Source of the DNA: Devosia nitrariae
GTDB lineage: Bacteria; Pseudomonadota; Alphaproteobacteria; Rhizobiales; Devosiaceae
Direction of reading: 5' to 3'
DNA: 64,000 bases
NCBI RefSeq assembly: GCF_030160115.1
Contig: NZ_BSNS01000034.1
Location: 1 to 64,000 of the forward strand
A program made the translations under genes and the position numbers. Under the pieces are notes generated by a model. That model did no database searches, was not told where the DNA came from, and saw nothing but the letters and a program-made list of their open reading frames with translations. Positions 18,292-27,373 of the stretch are shown one piece after another (within the stretch, counting starts at the first letter, position 1; every line of letters starts with the position of its first letter).

Positions 18292-19935
18292 CTATTCCCC
18301 GTAGGCCTGCGCTTCGCCGCCGGATTTCACTGTGGGCGGAGGCGCAGCCTCCAAGCCTGAAAGCGTCTCCTGCAGTTCGCGCATGATGGCGAGCTTTTGG
18401 CTGTCGGAGGCCGTCTGCAGACGCTGGCTGAGGCGCAGTGTGAAGTCGGCGAAGGCGTTGTGCCAGTCCGATTCCAGCTGGGCGACGTCGACCCGCGGCC
18501 GTTCGGGCCTGACGATCGCCGCAATGCCTTCGGCCTGGAGTTCGAACATGTCGTCGAGCATGGGCAGCACCACCTGGTCGCCGCCGACGCCCTCGGCGAC
18601 GAGCGCTTCGCGCAGGGCTGCGCGCTCCTCGTCCTCGCCATGGGTGAGGAAAATGGCGCCGTGGGCCGGCAGGCGCTCCCGGATCCAGGCCATCAGCTCG
18701 GAATGGTCGGCATGGGCCGAATAGTTGCCCATGGAGCGGATGGCGGCCCTGACCGGCACCTCATGGCCATGGATGCGCACGTCCCTGGCGCCCGAGAGCA
18801 GGATCTGCCCGAGCGTTCCCGGCGCCTGATACCCGACGAAGAGGACCGTGGCGTTGGCGCGCACGAGATTGGCGCGCAGGTGATGCTTGATGCGGCCGGC
18901 ATCGGCCATGCCCGAGGCCGAAATGATGATCGCTCCGCCGCGGATGGAGTTGATCGCCTTGCTCTCCTCGACCGACTCGACGATGCGGAAGCGCGGATCG
19001 TTGAAGAGCTCGTCGGCGGTCAGCTCGGTGTCCTCGAACATTTCCGAATGTTCGCGGTAGACGCCGGTGACTTTGCTGGCGAGCGGAGAATCGAGGAAGA
19101 CGAGCTGCGGGTCGATCTCGCCGGCCTTGATGAGCGTGCCGATGTCGTGCAGGAGCTCCTGGCTGCGCTCGACGGCAAAGGCGGGGATGACCAGATTGCC
19201 ACCGCGCGAGAGGGCCGTGGCGATCTCAGTCTTCAGGGCCGCGCGGCGTTGCTCGAGCGAATAGTCGTCGCGGTCGCGCCCGCCATAGGTCGATTCGCAA
19301 AGGATGTAATCGAAACCGGCCGGTCCTTCCGGCTCGTTGTAGAAGACCTTCTCGTCCGGCCCGATATCGCCCGAAAACATCAGGCGAACGGATTTGCCGT
19401 TGCCGTCGCTGACCTCGACCTCGATGGAGGCCGAGCCGATGATATGGCCGGCGTTCCAGTAGCGGGCCCTGACCCCCGGCCCCGGTTCGACCCACTCGCC
19501 GTAATCGACCACCTTGCAGTGCTTCAAGGCCTCGGTCGCGTCCTCCATGGCATAGAGTGGCTCGGCCGGAGCGTCGCCCTTGCGGGCACGCTTCTTGGTC
19601 TCGCGCTCGGCCTCGCTCTCCTGGATGCCGGCGCTGTCGGGCAGGAGATATTCGAGGAGCCCGGCGGTGGGTTCGGTCATCCACATCGGCCCGCGCCAGC
19701 CCTCGCGGTAGAGCTTGGGCAAGAGCCCGGCGTGGTCGATATGGGCATGGGTCAAAAGCAGGAAGTCGATGGCCTTGGGATCGAAGGGCGTCGGCTTGAG
19801 ATTGAGATCGCGCACCGTCTTGTTGCCCTGGAAGAGCCCGCAATCGACAAGAAACTGTCCACCCGGATGGACGACCCGATAGCATGAGCCGGTGACCGTG
19901 CCCGCGGCGCCGTGGAAATAAAGGGTGACGGTCAT
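18292..19935 (-). CDS. Metallo-beta-lactamase fold RNA-processing-type protein (beta-CASP)
   Basis: 547 residues from the ATG at 19935 (CAGGAG upstream). The zinc motif HAHIDHAG is near residue 60, with later MBL motifs (AGHIIGSASIEV, FSGDIGP) and a beta-CASP insert (ESTYGGRDR, IPAFAVERSQELL, SASGMADAGRIKHHL, SAHADHSEL). The family relates to CPSF-73/YSH1 and acts as an RNA endo/exonuclease. It has an extended C-terminal helical tail. Cytosolic; no RNase J-like partner nearby. Convergent with the MFS gene. Confidence 0.87.
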   Translation of the reverse strand: MTVTLYFHGAAGTVTGSCYRVVHPGGQFLVDCGLFQGNKTVRDLNLKPTPFDPKAIDFLLLTHAHIDHAGLLPKLYREGWRGPMWMTEPTAGLLEYLLPDSAGIQESEAERETKKRARKGDAPAEPLYAMEDATEALKHCKVVDYGEWVEPGPGVRARYWNAGHIIGSASIEVEVSDGNGKSVRLMFSGDIGPDEKVFYNEPEGPAGFDYILCESTYGGRDRDDYSLEQRRAALKTEIATALSRGGNLVIPAFAVERSQELLHDIGTLIKAGEIDPQLVFLDSPLASKVTGVYREHSEMFEDTELTADELFNDPRFRIVESVEESKAINSIRGGAIIISASGMADAGRIKHHLRANLVRANATVLFVGYQAPGTLGQILLSGARDVRIHGHEVPVRAAIRSMGNYSAHADHSELMAWIRERLPAHGAIFLTHGEDEERAALREALVAEGVGGDQVVLPMLDDMFELQAEGIAAIVRPERPRVDVAQLESDWHNAFADFTLRLSQRLQTASDSQKLAIMRELQETLSGLEAAPPPTVKSGGEAQAYGE

Positions 19936-19968
19936 CGGCGGCTCCTGTCGTGGCGGGTCGGTGAGCAA

Positions 19969-20178
19969 TAAAGCCTAGTCTTGTCAATCTGTTGAACGCA
20001 AGCGGCCGCAGCATCTGCCTGGGGCCGACGTGCTTGGGTGTGTTGGGATTCAGGTCGGGCCGAGGCGAAAATGGCCGTTTTCGAGAACCGGCGCGCAGCG
20101 TACCTTGCGGTACGAGAGCACCGGAAGCGCAGGAAACGGGTATCTGCAGACCGGCATCACCTGAATATCGACACCATC
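19969..20178. other. Intergenic region with small hairpins, no gene seen
   Basis: Between the beta-CASP gene and regA. It holds CGAAAA(TGGCCG)TTTTCG (around 20063-20080) and a GTACC-TTGC-GGTAC stem-loop (around 20099-20112). Open frames crossing it show no family resemblance. Possibly a degraded dispersed repeat or the regA terminator. Confidence 0.35.
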
Positions 20179-20730
20179 TTAGCGCGGGGCGCGCTTGGCG
20201 AGGATACGCTGCAGGGTGCGCCGGTGCATATTGAGGCGGCGGGCGGTTTCCGACACGTTCCGGTCGCAGAGCTCGTAGACGCGCTGGATGTGCTCCCAGC
20301 GTACCCGGTCGGCCGACATGGGGTTCTCGGGCGGCTCGGGCTTGTCCTCGCCGGTGGCGAGGAGCGCATTGATGACGTCGTCGGCATCGGCGGGCTTGGA
20401 GAGATAGTCTATTGCGCCGATCTTTACCGCGGTCACGGCCGTCGCGATATTGCCGTAGCCGGTCAACACCACCGCCCTGGCATCCGGGCGCTTCTGGTGG
20501 AGCGCCGAGACCACGTCGAGTCCGTTACCGTCCTCGAGCCTCAAGTCCACCACGGCGTAGGCGGGTGGTTTCTCGGCAACAGCAGCAAGGCCGGCGGCGA
20601 CGCTGCCGGCGGTGCGCACATCGAACCCGCGGCGGGCCATCGCCCGCTCGAGACGCCCGAGAAACGCCGCATCGTCATCGACAAGCAGCAGGCTCGGGTC
20701 GGTTTCCAGGAGATCATCGACTGTACTCAT
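20179..20730 (-). CDS. regA: Redox response regulator RegA/ActR
   Basis: 183 residues from the ATG at 20730. Receiver domain with phospho-acceptor Asp in AVVDLRLEDG, conserved Thr/Lys (VVLTGYG, LSKPAD), a Pro-rich linker (PEPPENP) and a C-terminal Fis-type helix-turn-helix (SETARRLNMHRRTLQRIL) that is nearly invariant in RegA/ActR/PrrA. It is 50 bases downstream of the cognate kinase on the same strand. Controls respiratory, redox and carbon metabolism genes in alphaproteobacteria. An in-frame extension to 22167 runs through the kinase gene in another frame and is not real. Confidence 0.93.
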   Translation of the reverse strand: MSTVDDLLETDPSLLLVDDDAAFLGRLERAMARRGFDVRTAGSVAAGLAAVAEKPPAYAVVDLRLEDGNGLDVVSALHQKRPDARAVVLTGYGNIATAVTAVKIGAIDYLSKPADADDVINALLATGEDKPEPPENPMSADRVRWEHIQRVYELCDRNVSETARRLNMHRRTLQRILAKRAPR

Positions 20731-20780
20731 GGCTCTCAGATAAGGCTTAACGCGCGCAAAAGCAAAGCCTTGGCAGTCGT

Positions 20781-22094
20781 TCACTGGTTCGCCAACGCGG
20801 CGCGGGGCCAGACGATCCGCACCTGTGCGTGGCCGCTCGGCGCGATATTGGTAAAGGAGAGCCTGGCGCCGGTGCGCTCGAGCAGGGTCTTGGCAATGAA
20901 GATCCCAAGGCCAAGACCGCCCGGCTGCTCGGCGCCGGCGATCTGGGCCTCGCGGGCGCGGGTGGTGAGATAGGGCTCGCCCAGCCGCGCGATCACCTCG
21001 AGCGGAAAGCCCGGACCGTCGTCGGTGATGGTCACGGTAATCTCCTCGCCATCCCAGCTGGTGTCGATATTGACCGTCTCGCGGGCGAACTCGGCGGCGT
21101 TCTCGATGAGATTGCCGAGCCCGTAGAGCAGGCCGACATTGCGCCGGAAGACCGGCGGCGGGCCGGCGGCCGCCTCGTGATAGAAGAGGATCGCCTTGCC
21201 GCGCCCCTCGTGGGGTCGGGCGACTTCGGCGAGGAGATCGGTCAGCGGCACTTCGGCAAACGGGTCGCCGCCGTCGGAGCCCAGATTGCGCAGCTTGCCG
21301 AGGATCGCCCGGCAGCGCGCCGCCTGGGCGATGATGAGTTCGACATCCTCGGCCAGCATACTGCCTGGCTCGACCTCGGCGCGCATCTCCTTGGCGGCGA
21401 GCGCTATGGTCGAGAGCGGTGTTCCGAGCTCGTGGGCGGCGGCCGCCGCCATACCGTCGAGCGCCGAGAGCTGCTCGCGTCGCGAGAGGGCCAGTTCCGT
21501 GGCTGCCAGCGCATCGGCAATCTGGCGGGCATCGCGCGACACGCGCATGGTGTAGGCCGAAATGAACACTACCCCACAGATGATCGAGACCCATATGCCG
21601 ATGACATAGACGCGGTTGAAGACGATGCGCTCTGCCGGGTCCCAGGGCAGCGGCAGGTGAAAGACAGAAATCGCCGAGGCGATGACGATGGCCAGAGCGG
21701 CAATGACAAACGTCACCCGCCGCGGCAGCGAAGTCGCCGAGACAGCAACCGGCGCCAGCAGCAGCAGGGCGAAGGGATTCTGCAGGCCGCCGGTCAGCGC
21801 CAGGAGCCCGCCAAGCTGCAGGCAGTCGTAGGCGATCTGGGTTGCGGCAAAGCGCGGCGACGGGCGGTTGGCCGCCCCGAGCCGCACCACCAGCCCGACA
21901 TTGACCAGCGCCGACAAGGCAATGAGGATGAGGCAGGGCAGGAGCGGCAGCGGGTATCCAAGCCCGAAGGCGACGAACAGCACGCCGATAAGCTGCCCGG
22001 TGATGGCGATCCAGCGGATGCGCACCAGCGTATCGAGGCGCAGCGGCCGCCAGACCCGAGGCACGGCAAAAGTGGTCGGCGAAGTCGCGCTCAT
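20781..22094 (-). CDS. regB: Redox sensor histidine kinase RegB/ActS
   Basis: 437 residues. Six N-terminal membrane helices carry the ubiquinone-binding motif GGLQNPF (around 97-103). The H-box AAAAHELGTPLST holds the phosphorylated His, followed by a conserved Cys in QAARCRAIL (the redox-box region) and N/G boxes NLIENAAEFA, DDGPGF and GLGLGIFIAK. Senses quinone pool and thiol redox state and phosphorylates RegA. Upstream of regA in the same operon. Confidence 0.93.
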   Translation of the reverse strand: MSATSPTTFAVPRVWRPLRLDTLVRIRWIAITGQLIGVLFVAFGLGYPLPLLPCLILIALSALVNVGLVVRLGAANRPSPRFAATQIAYDCLQLGGLLALTGGLQNPFALLLLAPVAVSATSLPRRVTFVIAALAIVIASAISVFHLPLPWDPAERIVFNRVYVIGIWVSIICGVVFISAYTMRVSRDARQIADALAATELALSRREQLSALDGMAAAAAHELGTPLSTIALAAKEMRAEVEPGSMLAEDVELIIAQAARCRAILGKLRNLGSDGGDPFAEVPLTDLLAEVARPHEGRGKAILFYHEAAAGPPPVFRRNVGLLYGLGNLIENAAEFARETVNIDTSWDGEEITVTITDDGPGFPLEVIARLGEPYLTTRAREAQIAGAEQPGGLGLGIFIAKTLLERTGARLSFTNIAPSGHAQVRIVWPRAALANQ

Positions 22095-22243
22095 GGCTGC
22101 GTCCGGCCGGCAAAATCGCCCGAACGGCCCGCCGTATGGGCATTGGCCCGGAGCTTTTCAAGAGCAAAAATCGACAGGCACATGCTTGATCCTACCCGGC
22201 AGGCGCCCAAATCAAAGGCGTTCGTGACTGGGAGACAAACACC

Positions 22244-22699
22244 ATGAGCACAGCAATTATCAAACCACAATGGTCGCCCATCACCATCGGCCTGATGGTC
22301 CTGGGTTTCATCGTCTTCTGGCCCCTGGGGCTGGCGATGCTCGCCTACATCCTCTGGGGCGAGAAGTTCGGCGGCTCGGCCGAGAAGGCGCAGGCCTACT
22401 GGAACCAGGGCAAGTCCTGGTGCACGTCGGCCAAGACCCACCACCGCCACGGCGCCATGCGCTCGAGCGGGAACGCCGCTTTCGACGACTACCGCGCGGA
22501 GCAGCTGAAGCGCCTCGAAGAGGAGCGCCGCCGGCTCGACGAAGAGATCGAGGCGTTCCACGAGTACATGGAAAACCTGCGCAAGGCCAAGGACCGCGAG
22601 GAATTCGACCGGTTCATGCAAGATCGCCGCGGCAACCGCCAGGGATATTACGGGGAAGATCCCAACAATGGCGGCAGCAATTGGGGCCAGAACGGCTGA
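22244..22699 (+). CDS. DUF2852 family membrane protein
   Basis: 151 residues. One or two membrane helices at about 11-37 (ITIGLMVLGFIVFWPLGLAML) with the family word LAYILWGEKFGG, then a charged coiled-coil segment (LKRLEEERRRLDEEIEAF, about 87-120) and a Gly/Asn-rich tail. Function unknown; typical of Hyphomicrobiales. Followed by a strong terminator. Confidence 0.8.
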   Translation: MSTAIIKPQWSPITIGLMVLGFIVFWPLGLAMLAYILWGEKFGGSAEKAQAYWNQGKSWCTSAKTHHRHGAMRSSGNAAFDDYRAEQLKRLEEERRRLDEEIEAFHEYMENLRKAKDREEFDRFMQDRRGNRQGYYGEDPNNGGSNWGQNG

Positions 22700-22741
22700 C
22701 CCCTCCCCTCCCGGCTCTCCCTGACCGGGGTTTCCTGAAAC

Positions 22742-22768
22742 TGGCGCCCTTTCGAGGGCGCCATTTTT
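22742..22768 (+). terminator. Rho-independent terminator after DUF2852 gene
   Basis: Perfect 9-base stem TGGCGCCCT / AGGGCGCCA with TTCG tetraloop, followed directly by TTTTT. Textbook intrinsic terminator about 43 bases after the stop. Confidence 0.92.
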
Positions 22769-22806
22769 CGTTTGCGCCAGCCGCGAATCGCGGCTTGATA
22801 CGGCCC

Positions 22807-23538
22807 ATGGCTCTGCTCTTTGCCCGCCCCATTCCCACCGAAACGGTGATCGAGATCGATGGCCGGCCCTTACGCGTTGCGGTGCGCACCCATGCGCGGG
22901 CGCGCAACTATCGCCTGTCGATCCCGCATACGGGTCAACCGGTGCTGACGCTTCCGCCCAACGGGAAATGGAGGGAAGCGGAGGCGTTCCTTGCCAGGCA
23001 CCGCAACTGGCTGGCCGCCCGCCTTGGGCGGAGTGCCCGGCCGGTGGCCTTTGCCGAAGGATCGCTGGTCCCGGTGCGCGGCGTGCCGCACAGGATCGTT
23101 GCCACGGGCCGGTTGCGCGGGCATGTCGAGCCGGCCGAGGAAAACGGCGAGGCAGTCCTGCTGGTGCCGGGCGAGGCGGCGCACCATCCGCGCCGCATCA
23201 CCGACTGGATGAAGAGCGAGGCCCTTTCCGACCTCACCCGGCAAACCGGCTTCCATGCGGCGCGACTCGGGGTGAACGTGCGGTCCATCAAGCTCAGGAG
23301 CCAATCGACGCGATGGGGTTCGTGCTCGTCGACGGGCAATCTCAACTACAATTGGCGGCTGATCGGTGCGCCCGGTCATGTGCTCGACTATGTCGCTGCC
23401 CATGAAGTCGCCCATCTTGTCGAGATGAACCACTCGCCGGCCTTCTGGGCGACGGTCAAGCGCACCCTGCCCGACATGGAGCACGGCAAGGCCTGGCTCA
23501 AGGCGCACGGACGCGAGCTTATGACGCTCGGCGCCTGA
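22807..23538 (+). CDS. YgjP/SprT-like zinc metallopeptidase (DUF45)
   Basis: 243 residues from the ATG at 22807, after the terminator. Zinc site HEVAHLVEMNHS is near residue 200, with the family marks RSQSTRWGSCS and NYNWRLIGAP before it. Cytosolic, no signal. Related to E. coli YgjP; the biological substrate is not established. A much longer in-frame extension back to 22270 overlaps the DUF2852 gene and is a GC-rich artefact. Confidence 0.85.
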   Translation: MALLFARPIPTETVIEIDGRPLRVAVRTHARARNYRLSIPHTGQPVLTLPPNGKWREAEAFLARHRNWLAARLGRSARPVAFAEGSLVPVRGVPHRIVATGRLRGHVEPAEENGEAVLLVPGEAAHHPRRITDWMKSEALSDLTRQTGFHAARLGVNVRSIKLRSQSTRWGSCSSTGNLNYNWRLIGAPGHVLDYVAAHEVAHLVEMNHSPAFWATVKRTLPDMEHGKAWLKAHGRELMTLGA

Positions 23539-23554
23539 ATTCCGATTGCTGGGC

Positions 23555-24016
23555 CTATTTGGGGCCCGGATCCATCAAGGTATGAATGCGATCCGCACCG
23601 AGCCGCACGAGCTTCAGCATCAAGGCCTTGCGCCGAGCAGGTGCCAGCGGTGTTTCCGCGCTTTCGCGCAGCACCGCCCCGTCATGCCCGTCAGCCACGA
23701 TCAGCCCCTCCTCGGCCGGAAAGATATCCGGATCGAGCTCGGGGGGCTTGGCAAAGAAGAAGCGGTCACAGAAATCCTTGTAGTTGGGCCATTTGCGATC
23801 GACCTGGAAGTCGACGAGGCTCGACTTGATCTCAACGATCCAGATCTCGCCCTTGGGCCCGACGCCCAGAACGTCCGCGCGCCGGCCATTGGCCAGAGGC
23901 ACTTCGGCAAAGCAGCACATGTCGTAGGTCTGCCGCAACAGACGCATGACGCCGCGCTGGACCCGCAGGGCGGTCTGCGATTGCCTGAGGTCGGCGATGG
24001 GCGGCAGATCGGACAC
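23555..24016 (-). CDS. mmcB: MmcB family DNA repair protein
   Basis: About 153 residues. The PD-(D/E)xK-like core is visible as RRADVLGVG and IWIVEIKSS, followed by DFQVDRKWPNYKDFCDRF, which is highly typical of MmcB. In Caulobacter this small protein supports repair of alkylation and mitomycin damage. No ATG is in frame at the right place: candidates are GTG at 24016 (four bases past the MFS stop) or TTG at 24028. Likely the last gene of the two-MFS transcript. Confidence 0.82.
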   Translation of the reverse strand: MSDLPPIADLRQSQTALRVQRGVMRLLRQTYDMCCFAEVPLANGRRADVLGVGPKGEIWIVEIKSSLVDFQVDRKWPNYKDFCDRFFFAKPPELDPDIFPAEEGLIVADGHDGAVLRESAETPLAPARRKALMLKLVRLGADRIHTLMDPGPK

Positions 24017-24020
24017 GGCA

Positions 24021-25208
24021 TTATCCAAGCGGCGTTGCGGGCTCCGGCGCGGTTCCGGCCGGCGGCTCCGGGGCCTTGCGCGTCGAAAGGGCGCGCGTCG
24101 CGATAAGCCCCAGAACGATCACCGGCAGACAGATGAGGTAAGAATTGCGGATTCCGGAGTACTCGGCAACGAAGCCGAGAAGGGGCGGTGCGAGAAAGAA
24201 GACGACAAAGGTCACCTGCCCGAGCGCGGCGACATTGACCGATGCAGGCCGATCGGTGCGTTGGGCGGCGGCCGAGACGGCGAGCGGATAGACGGCCGAG
24301 CAGCCGATGCCCATCAATGAGAAGCCCACCAGTGCAAAGACGGCCTGAGGCGCGAAGCCGACTGCAAGCACGCCGAGGGCGGCGAGGCCAAGGAGCGAGA
24401 CGGCGACGCTGCGCGGTCCGAAGCGCTCGACCACCGGATCGATGAGCAGGCGCGCCAGCGCCATGAAGAAGGCAAAGAGGGTGAGACTGAGGCCACCGAT
24501 GAACGGTTCGACGGCAAATACGTCACGCATGTAGATCGCCGACCAGTCGATGCCAGCCCCTTCGATGAGGAAGGCGGCGATGCCGATAAGGCAAAGCGGC
24601 AGCAGACCGAGACTGGGAAAGGCGAATAGCCCGGCCTTGCCCTGATGCGCGTCGATACGGGCGGGGGCGTTGCGCATGCCGGAAATCATCACCAGGGCGA
24701 TAACGATGACGACGGCGAGAATGATGCCGGTATGCAGTTGCATGGAAATTCCGGCCTGACGGACGGTCGCGCCGATGAGCGCGGTGACGAAGAAGCCGAG
24801 GCTCCAGAAGCCATGGGCACGATTCATGATGCGCTTGCCGAGCTGCGCTTCCGTCCGGTCGGCCTCGACATTGAGGTTGATCTCTAACGCGCCGCCAAGG
24901 AGCCCGGCAACGAACAGCGCCGCAAACACCGCCTCGGGGCTATCGAGCCAGGGGATCAGCGCGTAGATCGCCGAGGTGCCGAGGACGGTTGTGAAGGCGG
25001 TGACGCGCGCGCCGAGCCGCACGATCAGCGGGCTCGCCAGGGTCAGCGAGATCAACGATCCGATCGACATGCCGATGATGGTCAACCCCAACCGGCTCTC
25101 GCTGACACCCAAGGCCTCCTGCAGGTCCGGCAGGCGCGACAGCAGCGCGCCGAGCGAAAGCGCAAAGAGGAGAAAGCAGGCGTAGATACGGTGCTGCGGG
25201 CCGATCAC
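24021..25208 (-). CDS. MFS transporter, YbjJ-like (second of tandem pair)
   Basis: About 395 residues from a GTG at 25208, one base after the stop of the preceding MFS gene, which implies translational coupling. Twelve helices; shares NVEADRTEAQLGKRIMNRAH and SAIYMRDVFAVEPF with its neighbour. Longer starts up to 25673 would run inside the neighbour in another frame. Substrate unknown. Confidence 0.82.
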   Translation of the reverse strand: MIGPQHRIYACFLLFALSLGALLSRLPDLQEALGVSESRLGLTIIGMSIGSLISLTLASPLIVRLGARVTAFTTVLGTSAIYALIPWLDSPEAVFAALFVAGLLGGALEINLNVEADRTEAQLGKRIMNRAHGFWSLGFFVTALIGATVRQAGISMQLHTGIILAVVIVIALVMISGMRNAPARIDAHQGKAGLFAFPSLGLLPLCLIGIAAFLIEGAGIDWSAIYMRDVFAVEPFIGGLSLTLFAFFMALARLLIDPVVERFGPRSVAVSLLGLAALGVLAVGFAPQAVFALVGFSLMGIGCSAVYPLAVSAAAQRTDRPASVNVAALGQVTFVVFFLAPPLLGFVAEYSGIRNSYLICLPVIVLGLIATRALSTRKAPEPPAGTAPEPATPLG

Positions 25209-25209
25209 T

Positions 25210-26379
25210 TCAGTCCACCTCGTGCCTGATGGGCTTGTGGCCGAGCGCGCCGGCGGCAAGGAAGCTGAGGACAACGAGCGGCAGCCCGACGCCGAACGAG
25301 AAGCGGATGCCGAAGGATTCGGCGATGAGCCCAAGGAGCGGCGGCCCGAGCAGGAAGGCGACGAACGATATCTGGGCGAGGGCTGCGACATTGATCGAGG
25401 CGGGCCGATCGGTGCGCTGGGCAGCGGCCGACATGGCAAGCGGAAAGATCGCACTGGTGCCGATGCCCATGAGGGCGAAGCCGAAAAGCGCCATGGGCGC
25501 GTTGGTGGCGAAGAACACCAGGAGCGCACCGAGCCCGAGCACAGATAGAAGCGTGCGGGCCACCGCCACGGGGCTGTAGCGCTCGACGAACCCGTCGGCA
25601 AAGAACCGCGCGAGCGCTTGGGCGCCGGCGCCGAGCGCCACGGCGAAACCGGCCAGGAACGGCTCGACGGCAAAGACGTCGCGCATATAGATGGCCGACC
25701 AGTCGCCGCCGGCTCCCTCCAGAATCATCGCCGAGAGCGTCACTGCGACCAGCACGAGGATCGCCAGGCTCGGCCGGGCGAAGAGCGGTGCCGTGTCGGT
25801 GCTCCCGCCGGTGCGATGCGCTGCCGGACTGAACTTGCCGAGGAAAAGGATGGTGGCAACGGTCACGACCGGCACGACACCCAGCAGGTGCACCTGCGCC
25901 GAGACCCCGAGCTGAGCAACGAGCGCCCCCACGAGCCCGGCCGCGAAAAACCCGAAGCTCCAGAAGGCATGCGCACGGTTCATGATGCGCCGGCCAATGG
26001 CGTGCTCAGTGCGGTCGGCCTCGAGGTTGACGATGATCTCGATGGCGCCAATGGCAAGGCCCACGGGCAGCAGGAGGGAAAAGAAGGCGACGGGCCCGGA
26101 CGCCGTGACAGCCAGCCAGTAGAGGACCGCCAGGACCGGCAGCAGCACCAGGATGGTGCGTCGTGGTCCGAAGCGCTCGATAACGGGCGTCGCAAAGGTC
26201 AGGGAGATCAGCGTGCCGACCGCCGAGCCGATGAGGGCGAGGCCCAACGCCCCCTCGCCGACCCCCATGCCATGCTGGATGTCGGGCAGGCGCGGAAACA
26301 GGTTTCCCATGCAGAAGGCGTAGATGAAGAAGGCCGCATAGACCCGGAACTGGGGCGGCAGATCGAGGCCCAATTTCAT
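25210..26379 (-). CDS. MFS transporter, YbjJ-like (first of tandem pair)
   Basis: 389 residues, twelve helices. Family marks NLEADRTEHAIGRRIMNRAH and SAIYMRDVFAVEPFLAG are near-identical to the downstream gene, so the pair arose by tandem duplication. ATG at 26379 lacks an obvious ribosome site; instead an operator-like palindrome lies three bases upstream. Sits behind a LysR gene on the same strand. Confidence 0.84.
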   Translation of the reverse strand: MKLGLDLPPQFRVYAAFFIYAFCMGNLFPRLPDIQHGMGVGEGALGLALIGSAVGTLISLTFATPVIERFGPRRTILVLLPVLAVLYWLAVTASGPVAFFSLLLPVGLAIGAIEIIVNLEADRTEHAIGRRIMNRAHAFWSFGFFAAGLVGALVAQLGVSAQVHLLGVVPVVTVATILFLGKFSPAAHRTGGSTDTAPLFARPSLAILVLVAVTLSAMILEGAGGDWSAIYMRDVFAVEPFLAGFAVALGAGAQALARFFADGFVERYSPVAVARTLLSVLGLGALLVFFATNAPMALFGFALMGIGTSAIFPLAMSAAAQRTDRPASINVAALAQISFVAFLLGPPLLGLIAESFGIRFSFGVGLPLVVLSFLAAGALGHKPIRHEVD

Positions 26380-26381
26380 GA

Positions 26382-26395
26382 TTGAATCGACTCAA
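26382..26395. promoter_or_regulatory. Operator-like palindrome just before the MFS start
   Basis: TTGAATCGACTCAA, a palindrome with one mismatched pair around TCGA, a form typical of LacI-family operators. It abuts the MFS start, so a bound protein would block transcription or translation initiation. No LacI gene is adjacent. Confidence 0.45.
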
Positions 26396-26471
26396 ACTCG
26401 CAAGACCGGCGCGGAGGCTAGAGCAAATCGAGGGCCGGGGGAAGAACGTTGCAATAGATCAGTGGCGGGAA

Positions 26472-26486
26472 TGAAATCGATTTAAA
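26472..26486. promoter_or_regulatory. Second ATCGAT-centred operator-like site
   Basis: TGAAATCGATTTAAA with a perfect AAATCGATTT core, 90 bases from the first ATCGA-type site and upstream of the MFS pair. The two sites share the word GAA(A)TCGA-TT/CT-AAAC and could be bound together with looping. Confidence 0.42.
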
Positions 26487-26503
26487 CGGCAAAAACGGCC
26501 GAA

Positions 26504-27373
26504 TCAGGGGATGCGCTTCTCACCCATGAACAGCGCGGTGCTGTCGCGCATCAGCGCCACGATGCGGTCGGCGACCAGCCGCACCTCGCGGGTATGGCGT
26601 TCCTCGTGATGGGTGACGAGCCACTGCTCGGTGGTCAGCTCGGTGATGAGCGGTGCCACCCGGACGAGGCGCGGGTCGCTGTCGGCGGCAAAGCAGGGGA
26701 AGATGCCAAGGCCTGCGCCGGAGGCGACGAGCTCGCGCACGCTCATCGCATCATTGCCGCGCACGCCGATGCGGTCGCCGTGATGCGCCTGCAGCCAGCG
26801 GGCCGAGGGCGTGTCGGCCGCCTCTCCGGAGGCGCCGACAAAGAGGCCGGCCGCAATGCCATTGATCAACTGCCGGCCGGAATAGAGGCCGTAAGCAACC
26901 TTGCCGATCTGCCTGCCGGCCAGCCACTGCTCACCGGGCCGGGCGTTGCGGACGCCGATATCGGCGTTGCGCCGGCCGATATCGACCTTATGGTTGGCGG
27001 TGACGAACTCGATACCGATCCCCTCGCCCGCCCGCCACAGCTGGCCGATATTGTGGGCGAGGAATTGCGAGGTCCAGGCGCCGGCCGAGATGCGCACGAC
27101 CCGCTCACCGAGGGCGCCTTCCTTCCAACGGGTCAGCGAAAGCATGGCTGCTTCCACGTCTTCGGCGCGCTTCAGCAGCTCCTCACCGGCCTGGGTCAGG
27201 CGATAGCCGGTCTGCGAGCGGGTAAAAAGCGGCTCTCCGATCTGACGCTCGAGCGCCGTCACGCGCCGCCCGAGGGTGGCTGCGCTGACCTTCGTCGTCT
27301 TGGTGGCCGCGCTCAGCCCGCCGAGGCGCGCAACGTCGAGGAACAGCCGCAGGTCATCCCAGCTCAGGTCCAT
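26504..27373 (-). CDS. LysR-family transcriptional regulator
   Basis: 289 residues. Winged helix at the N-terminus (DLRLFLDVARLGGLSAATKT through LGRRVTALERQIGEPLF, LTQAGEELL), then a LysR effector domain. Read in the same direction as the two MFS genes it precedes, 124 bases apart, so it may control them or be co-transcribed. Divergent from the DUF1127/aldo-keto reductase run, which is the more usual target arrangement for a LysR regulator. Confidence 0.88.
   Translation of the reverse strand: MDLSWDDLRLFLDVARLGGLSAATKTTKVSAATLGRRVTALERQIGEPLFTRSQTGYRLTQAGEELLKRAEDVEAAMLSLTRWKEGALGERVVRISAGAWTSQFLAHNIGQLWRAGEGIGIEFVTANHKVDIGRRNADIGVRNARPGEQWLAGRQIGKVAYGLYSGRQLINGIAAGLFVGASGEAADTPSARWLQAHHGDRIGVRGNDAMSVRELVASGAGLGIFPCFAADSDPRLVRVAPLITELTTEQWLVTHHEERHTREVRLVADRIVALMRDSTALFMGEKRIP

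Noticed and set aside
20179..22167. A single long frame joining regA with the regB region
   Set aside because: Only the last 183 codons (regA) look like protein; the rest is the wrong frame of regB.
22270..23538. A 422-codon version of the YgjP-like peptidase
   Set aside because: The added part is the wrong frame of the DUF2852 gene and crosses a strong terminator.
24021..25673. A 550-codon version of the second MFS protein
   Set aside because: The extra N-terminus is an out-of-frame reading of the preceding MFS gene; the GTG at 25208 gives a normal carrier.
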